DNA of 64,000 nucleotides from an uncultured Pelagibacteraceae bacterium (GTDB lineage Bacteria; Pseudomonadota; Alphaproteobacteria; Pelagibacterales; Pelagibacteraceae). Below, one piece after another: positions 28,310 to 37,545 of the stretch. The stretch's first letter is position 1, and every line of letters starts with the position of its first letter. Where the stretch lies: assembly GCA_902552185.1 (NCBI GenBank), contig CACDFZ010000001.1, positions 1 to 64,000 on the forward strand, in the 5' to 3' direction. The notes under the pieces were generated by a model. It saw nothing but the letters and a program-made list of their open reading frames with translations. It did no database searches and was not told where the DNA came from. Both the position numbers and the translations under genes were made by a program.

Positions 28310-28906
28310 ATGTTAAAGAAATTATATGACAGATGTTTAGATTTAGCTAGACATAAATTATCGAAGCCATTTCTAGCTTTTGTATCTTTTATCGAAAGTT
28401 CGTTTTTTCCAATACCTCCAGATGTAATGATTGTGCCAATGGTATTGGCAAAAAAAGATCAATATTTTAGAATTTTTTTAATAGCAACAATATTTTCAGT
28501 TTTGGGTGGTATTTTTGGTTATTTTTTAGGAAGCTTATTTTTAGAATTTTCAATGTCTATCATAGAATTTTATAATTATGAGGAGAAAGTTTTTGCCTTA
28601 CAAGATAGACTTTCCAATAGAGCAGGTTTTGTTTTCTGGATTGGCACATTATTTTTAGCTGGCTTTACTCCTTTGCCTTATAAAGTTTTTACAATTACGA
28701 GTGGTTTTATAGACTTTAATCTTTATGTTTTTGTAATGATAAGTTTGATTTCTAGAGGACTAAGATTTTTTATTGTCTCTTATTTATCAATGAAGTTTGG
28801 TGATAAATTTGAAATTCTTCTCGAAAAAGAGGGCTCTAAATGGTTTGCAATAATTGGGATTTTAATTGTTTTAATTATTTTAGGGATATATTTTTATTTT
28901 AAGTAA
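28310..28906 (+). CDS. DedA/YqaA-family membrane protein
   Basis: 198 aa; FIESSFFPIPPDVMIVPMVLA, FLGSLFLEF, AGFTPLPYKVFTITSG. Confidence 0.85.
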   Translation: MLKKLYDRCLDLARHKLSKPFLAFVSFIESSFFPIPPDVMIVPMVLAKKDQYFRIFLIATIFSVLGGIFGYFLGSLFLEFSMSIIEFYNYEEKVFALQDRLSNRAGFVFWIGTLFLAGFTPLPYKVFTITSGFIDFNLYVFVMISLISRGLRFFIVSYLSMKFGDKFEILLEKEGSKWFAIIGILIVLIILGIYFYFK

Positions 28907-28907
28907 T

Positions 28908-29372
28908 ATGAATAAAAAATTTATTTTAAATTTATTAATAGCTTTTAGTTTTATAGCATTAAGTTTTGCTTATTTTGTTGAATTTGTTTTGGGTCACGAA
29001 CCTTGTAATCTTTGTAAAATAGAACGTATTCCTTACATTGGTACTATTATATTAGTTTCATTTTTAATTTTTACAAAAAAATGGGAAAAATCTATTTTAA
29101 TTGTAGTTTCATTGTTATTCATGTTTGGGGCAGTTACGTCAGTGTATCATGTAGGTATTGAACAAGGTATTTTTAACGAAAGTTTATTGTGTGAGCTTGG
29201 TATAAACACTAACATCCAAAATACTGATGAACTATTAAAAACTTTAAATAAAACCCCAATAAGTTGTAAGGACGTTACATTTAAGATATTTGGTTTATCA
29301 CTTGCTACATTTAATGCAGTTTTATCTATTTTAATAAGTTATATACTACTTAAGTTAGTTTTAAAAAAATGA
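28908..29372 (+). CDS. dsbB: disulfide bond formation protein B
   Basis: 154 aa; EPCNLCKIERIPY CxxC and periplasmic loop Cys (LLCELG, ISCKD). Confidence 0.88.
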   Translation: MNKKFILNLLIAFSFIALSFAYFVEFVLGHEPCNLCKIERIPYIGTIILVSFLIFTKKWEKSILIVVSLLFMFGAVTSVYHVGIEQGIFNESLLCELGINTNIQNTDELLKTLNKTPISCKDVTFKIFGLSLATFNAVLSILISYILLKLVLKK

Positions 29373-29902
29373 ACAAAACAGATAAAAAAACTTTAGAAGA
29401 AATTATAAGAGTGGACCACGCTGGTGAGCGAGGAGCAATTAAGATTTATGAAGGTCAATTATTGGCTTTGAAAACCTTTAAACAAGATGAACAATTAAAA
29501 AGAAAAATTGAAGATATGCGAGAGCACGAGAAAGAACATTACGAATTTTTTGATAAGGAAATACAAAAAAGAAATATCAAACCTACAAGGCTTTTACCTT
29601 TATGGGACTTAATGGGTATAACATTAGGATTTGGCACTGCCATGATGGGAAAAAAAGCAGCAATGTTGTGCACAGCTTCTGTAGAAGAAGTAATCGACGG
29701 ACACTACAAAGATCAGACTTATAAACTAAGAGAAGATGAAGAAGAATTAAAAAAGAAAATTATGAAGTTCAGACAAGATGAACTAGATCATAAAGATATA
29801 GCCTACGAAAGTGGGGCTACTAAAAAAGGTTTATATAGTGTATTAGATAAAGTTATAAAAACTTCCTCAAGAGTAGCAATTGCAATTTCAGAAAAAATTT
29901 AA
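29369..29902 (+). CDS. coq7: demethoxyubiquinone hydroxylase
   Basis: 177 aa; RVDHAGERGAIKIYEGQ, EHEKEHYEFF, ASVEEVIDGHY di-iron motifs. Confidence 0.93.
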   Translation: MNKTDKKTLEEIIRVDHAGERGAIKIYEGQLLALKTFKQDEQLKRKIEDMREHEKEHYEFFDKEIQKRNIKPTRLLPLWDLMGITLGFGTAMMGKKAAMLCTASVEEVIDGHYKDQTYKLREDEEELKKKIMKFRQDELDHKDIAYESGATKKGLYSVLDKVIKTSSRVAIAISEKI

Positions 29903-30472
29903 TTAAGGTTCTAACTCAATATCCCAGTATAAATAATCCATCCAGCTTTCATGTAAAAAATTTGGTGGAAAGTTTCTTCCATTTTTATGTAGATCGTCTA
30001 CTGTGGGCCTATAAGGTTTGCTAAACAATTTCATTCCACTTACTTCAAATAATTTTCCGCCTTTCTTAACATTGCAAGTTGAGCATGCTGTTACGACATT
30101 TTCCCAGTCTGTAATCCCTCCTTTTGATTTAGGTAAAAGATGATCAAAAGTTAGATCTTTTTTATCACCGCAATATTGACAAGTAAATTTATCTCTTAAA
30201 AAAACATTAAATCTTGTGAAATTTGGATTATCTGATGGTTTAATAAAATTTTTTAATGCTATGACACTAGGTAAATTCATTTCGAAAGATGGGCTTCTAA
30301 TTTTTCTTTTATAATTTGAAACTATGCTTACTCTATTTAAAAAAACAGACTTAACTGCATCTTGCCAACACCATAAAGATAGAGGGTAGTAGCTTAAGGG
30401 TCTGAAATCTGCATTTAAAACTAAAGCAGGACATTTCTCTAAAGGCACTTTCTCATTCGCAGAAATAATCAT
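29903..30472 (-). CDS. HNH endonuclease-like protein
   Basis: 189 aa; CQYCG...LTFDHLLPKSKGGITDWENVVTACSTCNVKKGG. Confidence 0.9.
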   Translation of the reverse strand: MIISANEKVPLEKCPALVLNADFRPLSYYPLSLWCWQDAVKSVFLNRVSIVSNYKRKIRSPSFEMNLPSVIALKNFIKPSDNPNFTRFNVFLRDKFTCQYCGDKKDLTFDHLLPKSKGGITDWENVVTACSTCNVKKGGKLFEVSGMKLFSKPYRPTVDDLHKNGRNFPPNFLHESWMDYLYWDIELEP

Positions 30473-30531
30473 ATCTAAAGCTAAATGATATAAAAAATTA
30501 AATCAAGTTATAATTTTGTGACATATTGTTG

Positions 30532-31185
30532 TTAGTATAATTTTTTTTTTATAAACTCAAGGCCAAGACTCGAGCCCTCTTGAGGTATTCTATGCTCACA
30601 GTTTTTGAAAATCTTAGTTTGTATCTTATAATCAATTCTGTTGAATAGCTCTATTGCTTCAAGCAAAAAACTTACTGGGACCACTTCATCTTTCTCCCCA
30701 TGCATCAATATAATGTCAGGTCTAGATTTAATATTGTTTTCTATATGTTTAATGTCAATTATTTTTCCTGAATAACCAATTACTGAATTAATCTTATCTT
30801 CCCTTTTCAAGCCAGTTTGCAAACTAATCATACATCCTTGGCTAAAACCACATAAAATAATTTTGTTTGCTGGTAATTTGTATTCTGTTTTAACTTCATC
30901 GATGAGTTTATTTAATTTTATTTCCGCAACCAGTGATTTCGTCAAAATTTCATCACTTGTTTGGTCCATTAAATCGAACCATTGAAAACCGTTTGGGCTC
31001 ACAGCACATCTTTCTGGTGCATCTGGACATATAAAAACTGTTTTTGGAAGATAATTTTTCCAATAATTTGCTAAGATTGAAATATCATTTCCATCTCCTC
31101 CGTATCCGTGGCAAAGTATTACAGCATTATCAGGTTTTTGTTTCTCAGATGAATTAATTATAGTTGTATTTAGTGAGTAGCTCAT
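30532..31185 (-). CDS. phospholipase/carboxylesterase family alpha/beta hydrolase
   Basis: 217 aa; ILCHGYGGDGND, ILCGFSQGCMIS, HGEKDEVVP. Confidence 0.9.
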   Translation of the reverse strand: MSYSLNTTIINSSEKQKPDNAVILCHGYGGDGNDISILANYWKNYLPKTVFICPDAPERCAVSPNGFQWFDLMDQTSDEILTKSLVAEIKLNKLIDEVKTEYKLPANKIILCGFSQGCMISLQTGLKREDKINSVIGYSGKIIDIKHIENNIKSRPDIILMHGEKDEVVPVSFLLEAIELFNRIDYKIQTKIFKNCEHRIPQEGSSLGLEFIKKKLY

Positions 31186-31200
31186 TATATATATCTCATT

Positions 31201-31401
31201 ATGTCTGAACTCTTATTTAACTTTATCGGTTTTTCTCTTTTAGGTGCTGTTGCCATAGTTTTAATATTAGGTATTTATACTTTATTCAAAGGTGGAAGTA
31301 CTAGTAAAAAATACTCAAATAAATTGATGCAGTTAAGAGTTTTACTTCAATTCATAGCAATTATTGTTTTAGTTTTGTTAGCCTATTTTTTCAAAGATTA
31401 G
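31201..31401 (+). CDS. HIG1-domain/twin-transmembrane protein
   Basis: 66 aa; two TM helices with basic loop SNKLMQLRVLLQ. Confidence 0.75.
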   Translation: MSELLFNFIGFSLLGAVAIVLILGIYTLFKGGSTSKKYSNKLMQLRVLLQFIAIIVLVLLAYFFKD

Positions 31402-31924
31402 CTTTGTTTTTCAAAATTTTTAAAAAGTTTTTTTCATTAAAGTCAAACTCACCCATAATTCTTCCAAACTCGTTTCCATCTTTATCTAACAAAACTGTGG
31501 TTGGCATTCCAATCAACTTAAACTTTTTAGCTAAATCTAATTTAGGATCAAAGTAAGTGTTCAAACTGACAACGCCAATGTCTTGTAGCCAATCTCTGAC
31601 TCTAAGTTTGTTTGGTGGCTCCATATTTATAGGGTAAACATCTATCTGCGGTAAATTTTGAGATAGTTTTTCAAGTGAAGGCATCTCTTTTTTACAGGGC
31701 ACACACCAAGTTGCCCAAAAATTTAGTACCATTATCTTGCCTTTATTTTTAGATAAATCCACATCCTGAAGATTAATATCTTTAAAAGTAATATTGTTAA
31801 TTTTTTTAGGTTTATCATGAATTACTAGATTGGTAGGAAGCTCTGCATAGGTAAATGGGTTATTAACAAATAAAAAGCCAATAAAAATGAATGTTATGAT
31901 TTTAAAAGATTTACTAATTTTCAT
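31391..31924 (-). CDS. TlpA-like thiol:disulfide interchange protein
   Basis: 177 aa; signal-like N-terminus; NFWATWCVPCKKEMP thioredoxin motif; GMPTTVLLDKDG. Confidence 0.92.
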   Translation of the reverse strand: MKISKSFKIITFIFIGFLFVNNPFTYAELPTNLVIHDKPKKINNITFKDINLQDVDLSKNKGKIMVLNFWATWCVPCKKEMPSLEKLSQNLPQIDVYPINMEPPNKLRVRDWLQDIGVVSLNTYFDPKLDLAKKFKLIGMPTTVLLDKDGNEFGRIMGEFDFNEKNFLKILKNKANL

Positions 31925-31953
31925 ATTAATTTAAATTGAAAATAACATAGTTT

Positions 31954-33342
31954 ATGACAAATAAAAATAAGACAGTTTGGTCAGGTAGATTTAAAAACTC
32001 AACTTCTAAATCGTTTCAAAGAATTGGGGCTTCAATAAACGTAGATAAAAGACTCTACGAACAGGATATTTTTGCCTCTAAAATTCATACTCAAATGTTA
32101 ATTAAGAAAAAAATAATTCCTGCTAAAGAGGGTAAAAAAATTATAAAAGGATTGGATAAAATCAAAGGACAAATTAGAAAAGGGAAATTTAAATTTAGAG
32201 AAAAATTTGAGGATATTCATTTAAACATTGAAAAAAAGTTATATGAAATCATTGGTGACTCAGCTGGTTATATGCATACTGCTAGATCAAGAAATGATCA
32301 GGTAGTAACAGACTTTAAGCTTTGGGTAAAAGACTCATCTTTAATTTTAATAAAAGAATTAAATTATTTAATGCAAAATTTAATAAATAAAGCAGACAAA
32401 AATGTAGGTACAGTTATGCCAGGATTTACTCACCTTAAAAATGCGCAGCCAGTCTCTTTTGCTCACTATCTTTTAGCTTACTATGAAATGTTTAAAAGAG
32501 ACAAACAAAGATTTCACAATAATTTGAAATTAATTGATGAATCTCCTTTAGGAGCTGCAGCTTTATCAGGGACCTCTTATAACATAGATAGAAGTTTTAC
32601 ATCTAAAAAGTTAGGTTTTAAAAAACCTACAAACAATTCGATAGATACTGTTTCAGATAGAGATTTCGCAATAGATTTTCTTTATGCCTGTGCAGTGTGT
32701 GCAATGCATCTATCAAGACTGGCTGAAGACTTTATTATATTAAATTCTGACGCTTATCAGTTAATTAGCTTTAATGATAAAATGCTTACAGGTTCATCTA
32801 TAATGCCTCAGAAAAAGAACCCTGATCCTGCTGAGCTTATAAGAGGAAGAACTGGAATTAATTATGGAAAATTAAATTCTATTTTAACAATAATGAAAGG
32901 ACTTCCGATTTCATATTTTAAAGATTTACAAGACGATAAAGCATTAGTATTTGATGGTTTTGATACATTAAAAGATACTTTAATCATGAGTAATGAATTA
33001 ATTAAAAATGTTAACCCAAACAAAACTAGAATGTCTAATATGGCAAAAAGTGGGTACACAACAGCGACGGATTTTGCAGATTACCTTGTTAAAGACAAAA
33101 AACTATCTTTTAGAGAAGCGTACAAAATATCTTCAAAAATAGTTAATTATGCTGAGAAGAACAAGAAAAACTTGGATGAGTTAAGTTTAAACGAGATAAA
33201 AAAGTTCTATAAAAACGTTAATAACAATGTTTTAAAAATTTTTGACGTAAAACACTCCATGAATTCAAAAAATTCTTATGGAGGAACATCTGAAAGAAAT
33301 ATAAAAAATATGATAAGAAAGTGCAAAAAGGAACTTAAATGA
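31954..33342 (+). CDS. argH: argininosuccinate lyase
   Basis: 462 aa; TARSRNDQV, GSSIMPQKKNPDPAELIRG signature. Confidence 0.96.
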   Translation: MTNKNKTVWSGRFKNSTSKSFQRIGASINVDKRLYEQDIFASKIHTQMLIKKKIIPAKEGKKIIKGLDKIKGQIRKGKFKFREKFEDIHLNIEKKLYEIIGDSAGYMHTARSRNDQVVTDFKLWVKDSSLILIKELNYLMQNLINKADKNVGTVMPGFTHLKNAQPVSFAHYLLAYYEMFKRDKQRFHNNLKLIDESPLGAAALSGTSYNIDRSFTSKKLGFKKPTNNSIDTVSDRDFAIDFLYACAVCAMHLSRLAEDFIILNSDAYQLISFNDKMLTGSSIMPQKKNPDPAELIRGRTGINYGKLNSILTIMKGLPISYFKDLQDDKALVFDGFDTLKDTLIMSNELIKNVNPNKTRMSNMAKSGYTTATDFADYLVKDKKLSFREAYKISSKIVNYAEKNKKNLDELSLNEIKKFYKNVNNNVLKIFDVKHSMNSKNSYGGTSERNIKNMIRKCKKELK

Positions 33343-33449
33343 AATTCATTATTACTCTAATATTATTAATGTTTGTGTTAGGATCGTGTGGAAAAAAATC
33401 AGATCCGCAGTACCAAGGATCAATTAATATTTTTACAAAAATAATTTAA
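33339..33449 (+). CDS. 36-aa small lipoprotein (LptM/YifL-like position)
   Basis: MKFIITLILLMFVLGSCGKKSDPQYQGSINIFTKII; lipobox LGSC; ATGA overlap with argH; directly upstream of lysA; missing from ORF track. Confidence 0.75.
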   Translation: MKFIITLILLMFVLGSCGKKSDPQYQGSINIFTKII

Positions 33450-33452
33450 TAC

Positions 33453-34682
33453 ATGTCTTATATAAGATATAAAAATAATAATCTGTTTGTGGAGAATGTC
33501 TCTGTAAGAAGACTGGCGTCAAAATTTAGCACTCCCTTTTATCTTTATTCTGAGAGTAATATTATTGAAAATTACAAATCATTTTCAAATAATTTCAAAA
33601 AAACTAAACCATTAATTTGTTTTTCTGTAAAAGCGAATTCAAATATTCAAATTTTAAAAGTTTTAAAAAAAATGGGATCAGGTGCAGACGTTGTTTCTGG
33701 AGGTGAATTGCTTAAAGCTATCAAATCTGGCATACAACCCAGTAAAATTGTTTTCTCTGGTGTTGGTAAAACAGAGGAAGAAATAAAATTGGCTATAAAA
33801 AGAAATATCTTATTGATTAATGTGGAGTCAGAAAATGAAGCAATATTAATTAATAAAATTGCAGGTAACTTAAAAAAAAAGATTGCCATAGGTATCAGGC
33901 TAAATCCTGATATCAATGCACCAACACATAAAAAAATTTCTACGGGTAAAGCGGAAGATAAATTTGGTCTTTCAAAAACAAATTTAATTTCTTTTTGTCT
34001 TAATGTTAAAAAATTAAAAAATTTAAGACTTAATGCAATAAGCGTACATATTGGGAGTCAAATATTAAGTGAAAACCCATTTAAAAAAACTTTAAAAGTC
34101 TTAGAGGAAATAATTAATAAAACAAAAATTTACTTCAAGTTCGTAGATCTTGGTGGAGGGTTTGGTATTACTTATAAAAAAAATGACAGAAAAATAAATC
34201 TTAAAAACTATTCAAATTTAGTAGAAAAGTTTAGACAGAAATATAATTGTAACATAATTTTTGAACCTGGACGGGCGCTTGTTGGTAATTCAGCTATCTT
34301 GGTAACTAAAGTTCAGTATTTAAAAAGAGGTTCTAATAAAACATTTGCAATTTTAAATGCTGGTATGAATGATTTTATGAGAACTGCACTTTATGACGCT
34401 GTTCATAACATAATTCCAATAATAAAAAATGGTAAAAAAAATAATGGCCCTTTAGAATTTGTCGGTCCAATATGTGAAACTACTTGTAAATTCATCAAAT
34501 ATAATAAATACCAAAGACTTAACCAATCTGATTACGTTGCCATCTCAGATGTTGGAGCTTACGGAGCTTCTTTGTCCTCAAATTATAATACTAAACCTTT
34601 GATAGCTGAGATAATAATAAATAAATCTAAAGCTAGAGTAATTAGGAAAAAACAGGATATAAAAAGCTTACTCAACCAATAA
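33453..34682 (+). CDS. lysA: diaminopimelate decarboxylase
   Basis: 409 aa; FSVKANSN PLP-Lys, HIGSQI, EPGRALVGNS, GPICETTCKF. Confidence 0.95.
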   Translation: MSYIRYKNNNLFVENVSVRRLASKFSTPFYLYSESNIIENYKSFSNNFKKTKPLICFSVKANSNIQILKVLKKMGSGADVVSGGELLKAIKSGIQPSKIVFSGVGKTEEEIKLAIKRNILLINVESENEAILINKIAGNLKKKIAIGIRLNPDINAPTHKKISTGKAEDKFGLSKTNLISFCLNVKKLKNLRLNAISVHIGSQILSENPFKKTLKVLEEIINKTKIYFKFVDLGGGFGITYKKNDRKINLKNYSNLVEKFRQKYNCNIIFEPGRALVGNSAILVTKVQYLKRGSNKTFAILNAGMNDFMRTALYDAVHNIIPIIKNGKKNNGPLEFVGPICETTCKFIKYNKYQRLNQSDYVAISDVGAYGASLSSNYNTKPLIAEIIINKSKARVIRKKQDIKSLLNQ

Positions 34683-35389
34683 TGCAATTTATAAGATCAG
34701 TCTTATTTACCGTATTATTTTATTTCACCTTAATATTAGTTTTTATTTTAGCTATACCAACATTAATTCTACCGAGTAAAGCCGCTTTAATCTGTGGAAA
34801 GGTATTGGCTTATATAATTATATTTTTATTAAGGTTTATATTAGGAGTTAAAGTTACTTTTTCTGGGATAGAAAATTTGAGAAAAAATGAAAGGTTTTTT
34901 GTTGCAAGTGCACACCAATCTTTACTAGAAACATTTATACTCCAAGCTCCTCTGCAATATCCCATTTTTATTCTTAAAAAGGAGCTTTTAAAAATTCCAT
35001 TATTTGGTTGGTATTTAAAAAAAATTGGTTCAATTGATATTATAAGAGACACTACTACAAAAGATAATTTAAATTTTTTCGATAAAATCAAAAATAATAT
35101 TGAAAATAGTAAAAGACCTCTATTAATTTTTCCTCAAGGGACAAGAGTAAAATTTGGTGAAAGACTGCCATTTAAAAAAGGTGCTGGTAGAATTTACGAA
35201 GCATTAAATTTGCCTTGTATACCTGTTGCATTGAACACTGGAAAAGTTTGGCCAAAAAACCGTTTTTTTCAACATCATCATGACATAAAGATATCTTTTT
35301 TAGAACCTATTGAGCCCGGAAAAGATAAAAATGTTTTTATAAGTGATTTGGAGACTAAAATATATTCTTCTATTGATAAATTAAATTAA
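34682..35389 (+). CDS. 1-acyl-sn-glycerol-3-phosphate acyltransferase (PlsC family)
   Basis: 235 aa; SAHQSLLETF (HX4-type, variant), FPQGTR motif. Confidence 0.88.
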   Translation: MQFIRSVLFTVLFYFTLILVFILAIPTLILPSKAALICGKVLAYIIIFLLRFILGVKVTFSGIENLRKNERFFVASAHQSLLETFILQAPLQYPIFILKKELLKIPLFGWYLKKIGSIDIIRDTTTKDNLNFFDKIKNNIENSKRPLLIFPQGTRVKFGERLPFKKGAGRIYEALNLPCIPVALNTGKVWPKNRFFQHHHDIKISFLEPIEPGKDKNVFISDLETKIYSSIDKLN

Positions 35390-36291
35390 TTTTTTTTTCT
35401 TCCAAAGTCAGGGTATTCAACGTCTTGACCTGCTTTAACAATTTCTTTTCTAACATTCTTGGTTGAAGCAAATATTTTCATAAGTTTGTCACCATTTTTC
35501 TCTATAATAGCTTTTTTGAAATCATCAATATTCTTCGAAAATTCATCTAAAATCTTTATAATATTTTCACTATTATCGATAAAAATATCTTTCCACATTA
35601 AAGGGTCTGAAGATGCAATTCGAGTAAAGTCTCTTAAACCTCCTGCGCTGTATTTAATGATTTCTTTTTTGAATTTTTCGTCTGTGTTCATTGCAGTTAT
35701 TACAATATTATATGCTACCGCGTGAGGTAAATGACTCGTAAGAGCAAGTATATGGTCGTGCTCATCAATGCTCATTAATTTTACCTTGCTTCCTAAAAAT
35801 TCCCAGAATTTTTTTAATTTTTCAACTTCATTTTTGTTTGAGTTTTTGGTGTCACAAATTATTGTCCATCTATTTTTAAATAAATCTTTAAAACCAGCGG
35901 AGGGACCACTTTCCTCGGTTCCTGCTATAGGATGAGATGCTATCCAAGAAATACTTGCTAGATTTAAATTTTCAAATATTTTATTTACTTCTTTTTTTAC
36001 TGATCCAGTATCTGTAATTATGGCCCCTTTTTTAAACATATCTTTTGCAGATAATAAGACTTCTTTGTAAGAACTTAGAGGAATAGCAAGAATTATTAGA
36101 TCTGAGTCTTTTACAGCAGATTGAATATCTTTTGAGACGTTGCTGCATAAATTTTCTTTTTTAATAGTTTCAATCACATCCTTTGATTTATCAAAAACTG
36201 TAATCTTTTTACTAATTTCATTATTATTTATGTTTCTAAGAATTGATGAGCCTATTAAACCACAGCCAATTATAGTTATTTTTTCAAACAT
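35386..36291 (-). CDS. prephenate/arogenate dehydrogenase
   Basis: 301 aa; IIGCGLIGSSI Rossmann, TDTGSVK, HPIAGTEESGPSAG. Confidence 0.92.
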   Translation of the reverse strand: MFEKITIIGCGLIGSSILRNINNNEISKKITVFDKSKDVIETIKKENLCSNVSKDIQSAVKDSDLIILAIPLSSYKEVLLSAKDMFKKGAIITDTGSVKKEVNKIFENLNLASISWIASHPIAGTEESGPSAGFKDLFKNRWTIICDTKNSNKNEVEKLKKFWEFLGSKVKLMSIDEHDHILALTSHLPHAVAYNIVITAMNTDEKFKKEIIKYSAGGLRDFTRIASSDPLMWKDIFIDNSENIIKILDEFSKNIDDFKKAIIEKNGDKLMKIFASTKNVRKEIVKAGQDVEYPDFGRKKN

Positions 36292-37367
36292 TAAATTATC
36301 TTCCTTAAAGTCTTTATAAATTTTTTATTTTCCAAATTATTTCCAATTGTTACTCTTAAAGAATTTTTTATCTTATATACATCCATTTTTCTGACCAGAA
36401 TTCCACTTTTGGCTAATTTTAAAAATATTTTTTTTGAGTTTCTTCTAATTCTGTTAAAGTTGACTAGTAAAAAATTTCCATAACTAAAATTGGTTTCTAT
36501 GCCTAGATTTTTAAAATTATTATAAAAAATTTTAGCCCATCTATTAACATGTTTTATTTCCTTGTTTAACCATTTGACATCTTTAATCGACTCCACAGCA
36601 GCGAATAGACCAGCTCTATTAATATTAAAAGGTGGTTTAACTTGATTCAATACATTTATCAAATTTTTGGGACCATATCCCCATCCAACTCTTAATGAGG
36701 CAAGGCCATAAATTTTTGAAAATGTTCTTGTCACAATAACATTGTTAGAATTACAGAATAACTTCATACCCGACAAATAATTTTTATCTTTTACATATTC
36801 AAAGTAAGCATCATCAACAACCAACAATATATTTCTTCTTAATTTTTTTCTTAGTCTTAGTAATTCCTTTTTATTGATAATTGTTCCAGTTGGATTATTG
36901 GGATTAGCTATAAAAACAATCTTTGTTTTTTTGGTTACCTTAGAAAGAATATTATTAATAGATATTTTAAAATTTTTTTCTTTGGCATATTTAATTTTTG
37001 CTCCGTAAATTTTACTATAAATTCTATAAATTATAAAACTAAACTCTGGAACAATAACCTCATCATTTTTATTAAGAAATGATTTGCATATTAATTCAAA
37101 TATTTGGTCAGAACCTGATCCTAGTATAATTCTTCTAGGATCAAGTTTAAATTTTTTAGCTAGTGCATTTCTGAGAAAAATGCCGTCTGAGTCGGGATAT
37201 CTTTTTAAATTTTTAGATACTTTTCGAAATTCTTTTATTGCCCTGGGACTTGGGCCCAATGCAGACTCATTAGCAGATAGTTTAATTTTTACTGCTTTCC
37301 GCTTAAATAAACTTAATCCAGCAACGTACTTTTCCGCGTTAATTTTTTTCGGCTTCGGTAAATTCAT
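36291..37367 (-). CDS. hisC: histidinol-phosphate aminotransferase family
   Basis: 358 aa; KLSANESALGPSP, NPNNPTGT, DDAYFEY, TRTFSKIYGLASLRVGWG. Confidence 0.9.
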   Translation of the reverse strand: MNLPKPKKINAEKYVAGLSLFKRKAVKIKLSANESALGPSPRAIKEFRKVSKNLKRYPDSDGIFLRNALAKKFKLDPRRIILGSGSDQIFELICKSFLNKNDEVIVPEFSFIIYRIYSKIYGAKIKYAKEKNFKISINNILSKVTKKTKIVFIANPNNPTGTIINKKELLRLRKKLRRNILLVVDDAYFEYVKDKNYLSGMKLFCNSNNVIVTRTFSKIYGLASLRVGWGYGPKNLINVLNQVKPPFNINRAGLFAAVESIKDVKWLNKEIKHVNRWAKIFYNNFKNLGIETNFSYGNFLLVNFNRIRRNSKKIFLKLAKSGILVRKMDVYKIKNSLRVTIGNNLENKKFIKTLRKII

Positions 37368-37424
37368 TTTATTTTAGTTAATATATAAAAAGCTACAGTA
37401 ATGCTAGTTTCATTACATATGAAT

Positions 37425-37453
37425 TTGACAAGTTTACGACTATTTAGTATTAA
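37425..37453 (+). promoter_or_regulatory. sigma70-like promoter driving metX leader
   Basis: TTGACA, exactly 17-bp spacer, TATTAA; predicted TSS ~37460, immediately before the riboswitch. Confidence 0.7.
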
Positions 37454-37460
37454 TTTCTTC

Positions 37461-37513
37461 AAGGCGCCGATTTAACCAAATTGCAGGCGCTTTATAAATG
37501 TAGCTAAACAGGA
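37461..37513 (+). ncRNA. SAM-II riboswitch upstream of metX
   Basis: GGCGCCGATTTAACCAAATTGCAGGCGCTTTATAAATGTAGCTAAACAGG closely matches the SAM-II core as I remember it (GAUUUAACC...UUGCA.GCGC..AUAAAUGUAGCUAAA). Confidence 0.92.
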
Positions 37514-37516
37514 GAT

Positions 37517-37543
37517 AGCCCAGTTTAGCTGGGCTTTTTTTTT
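37517..37543 (+). terminator. riboswitch-controlled intrinsic terminator
   Basis: AGCCCAG-TTTAG-CTGGGCT stem-loop overlapping a run of nine T; 2 nt before metX ATG. Confidence 0.85.
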
Positions 37544-37545
37544 GG

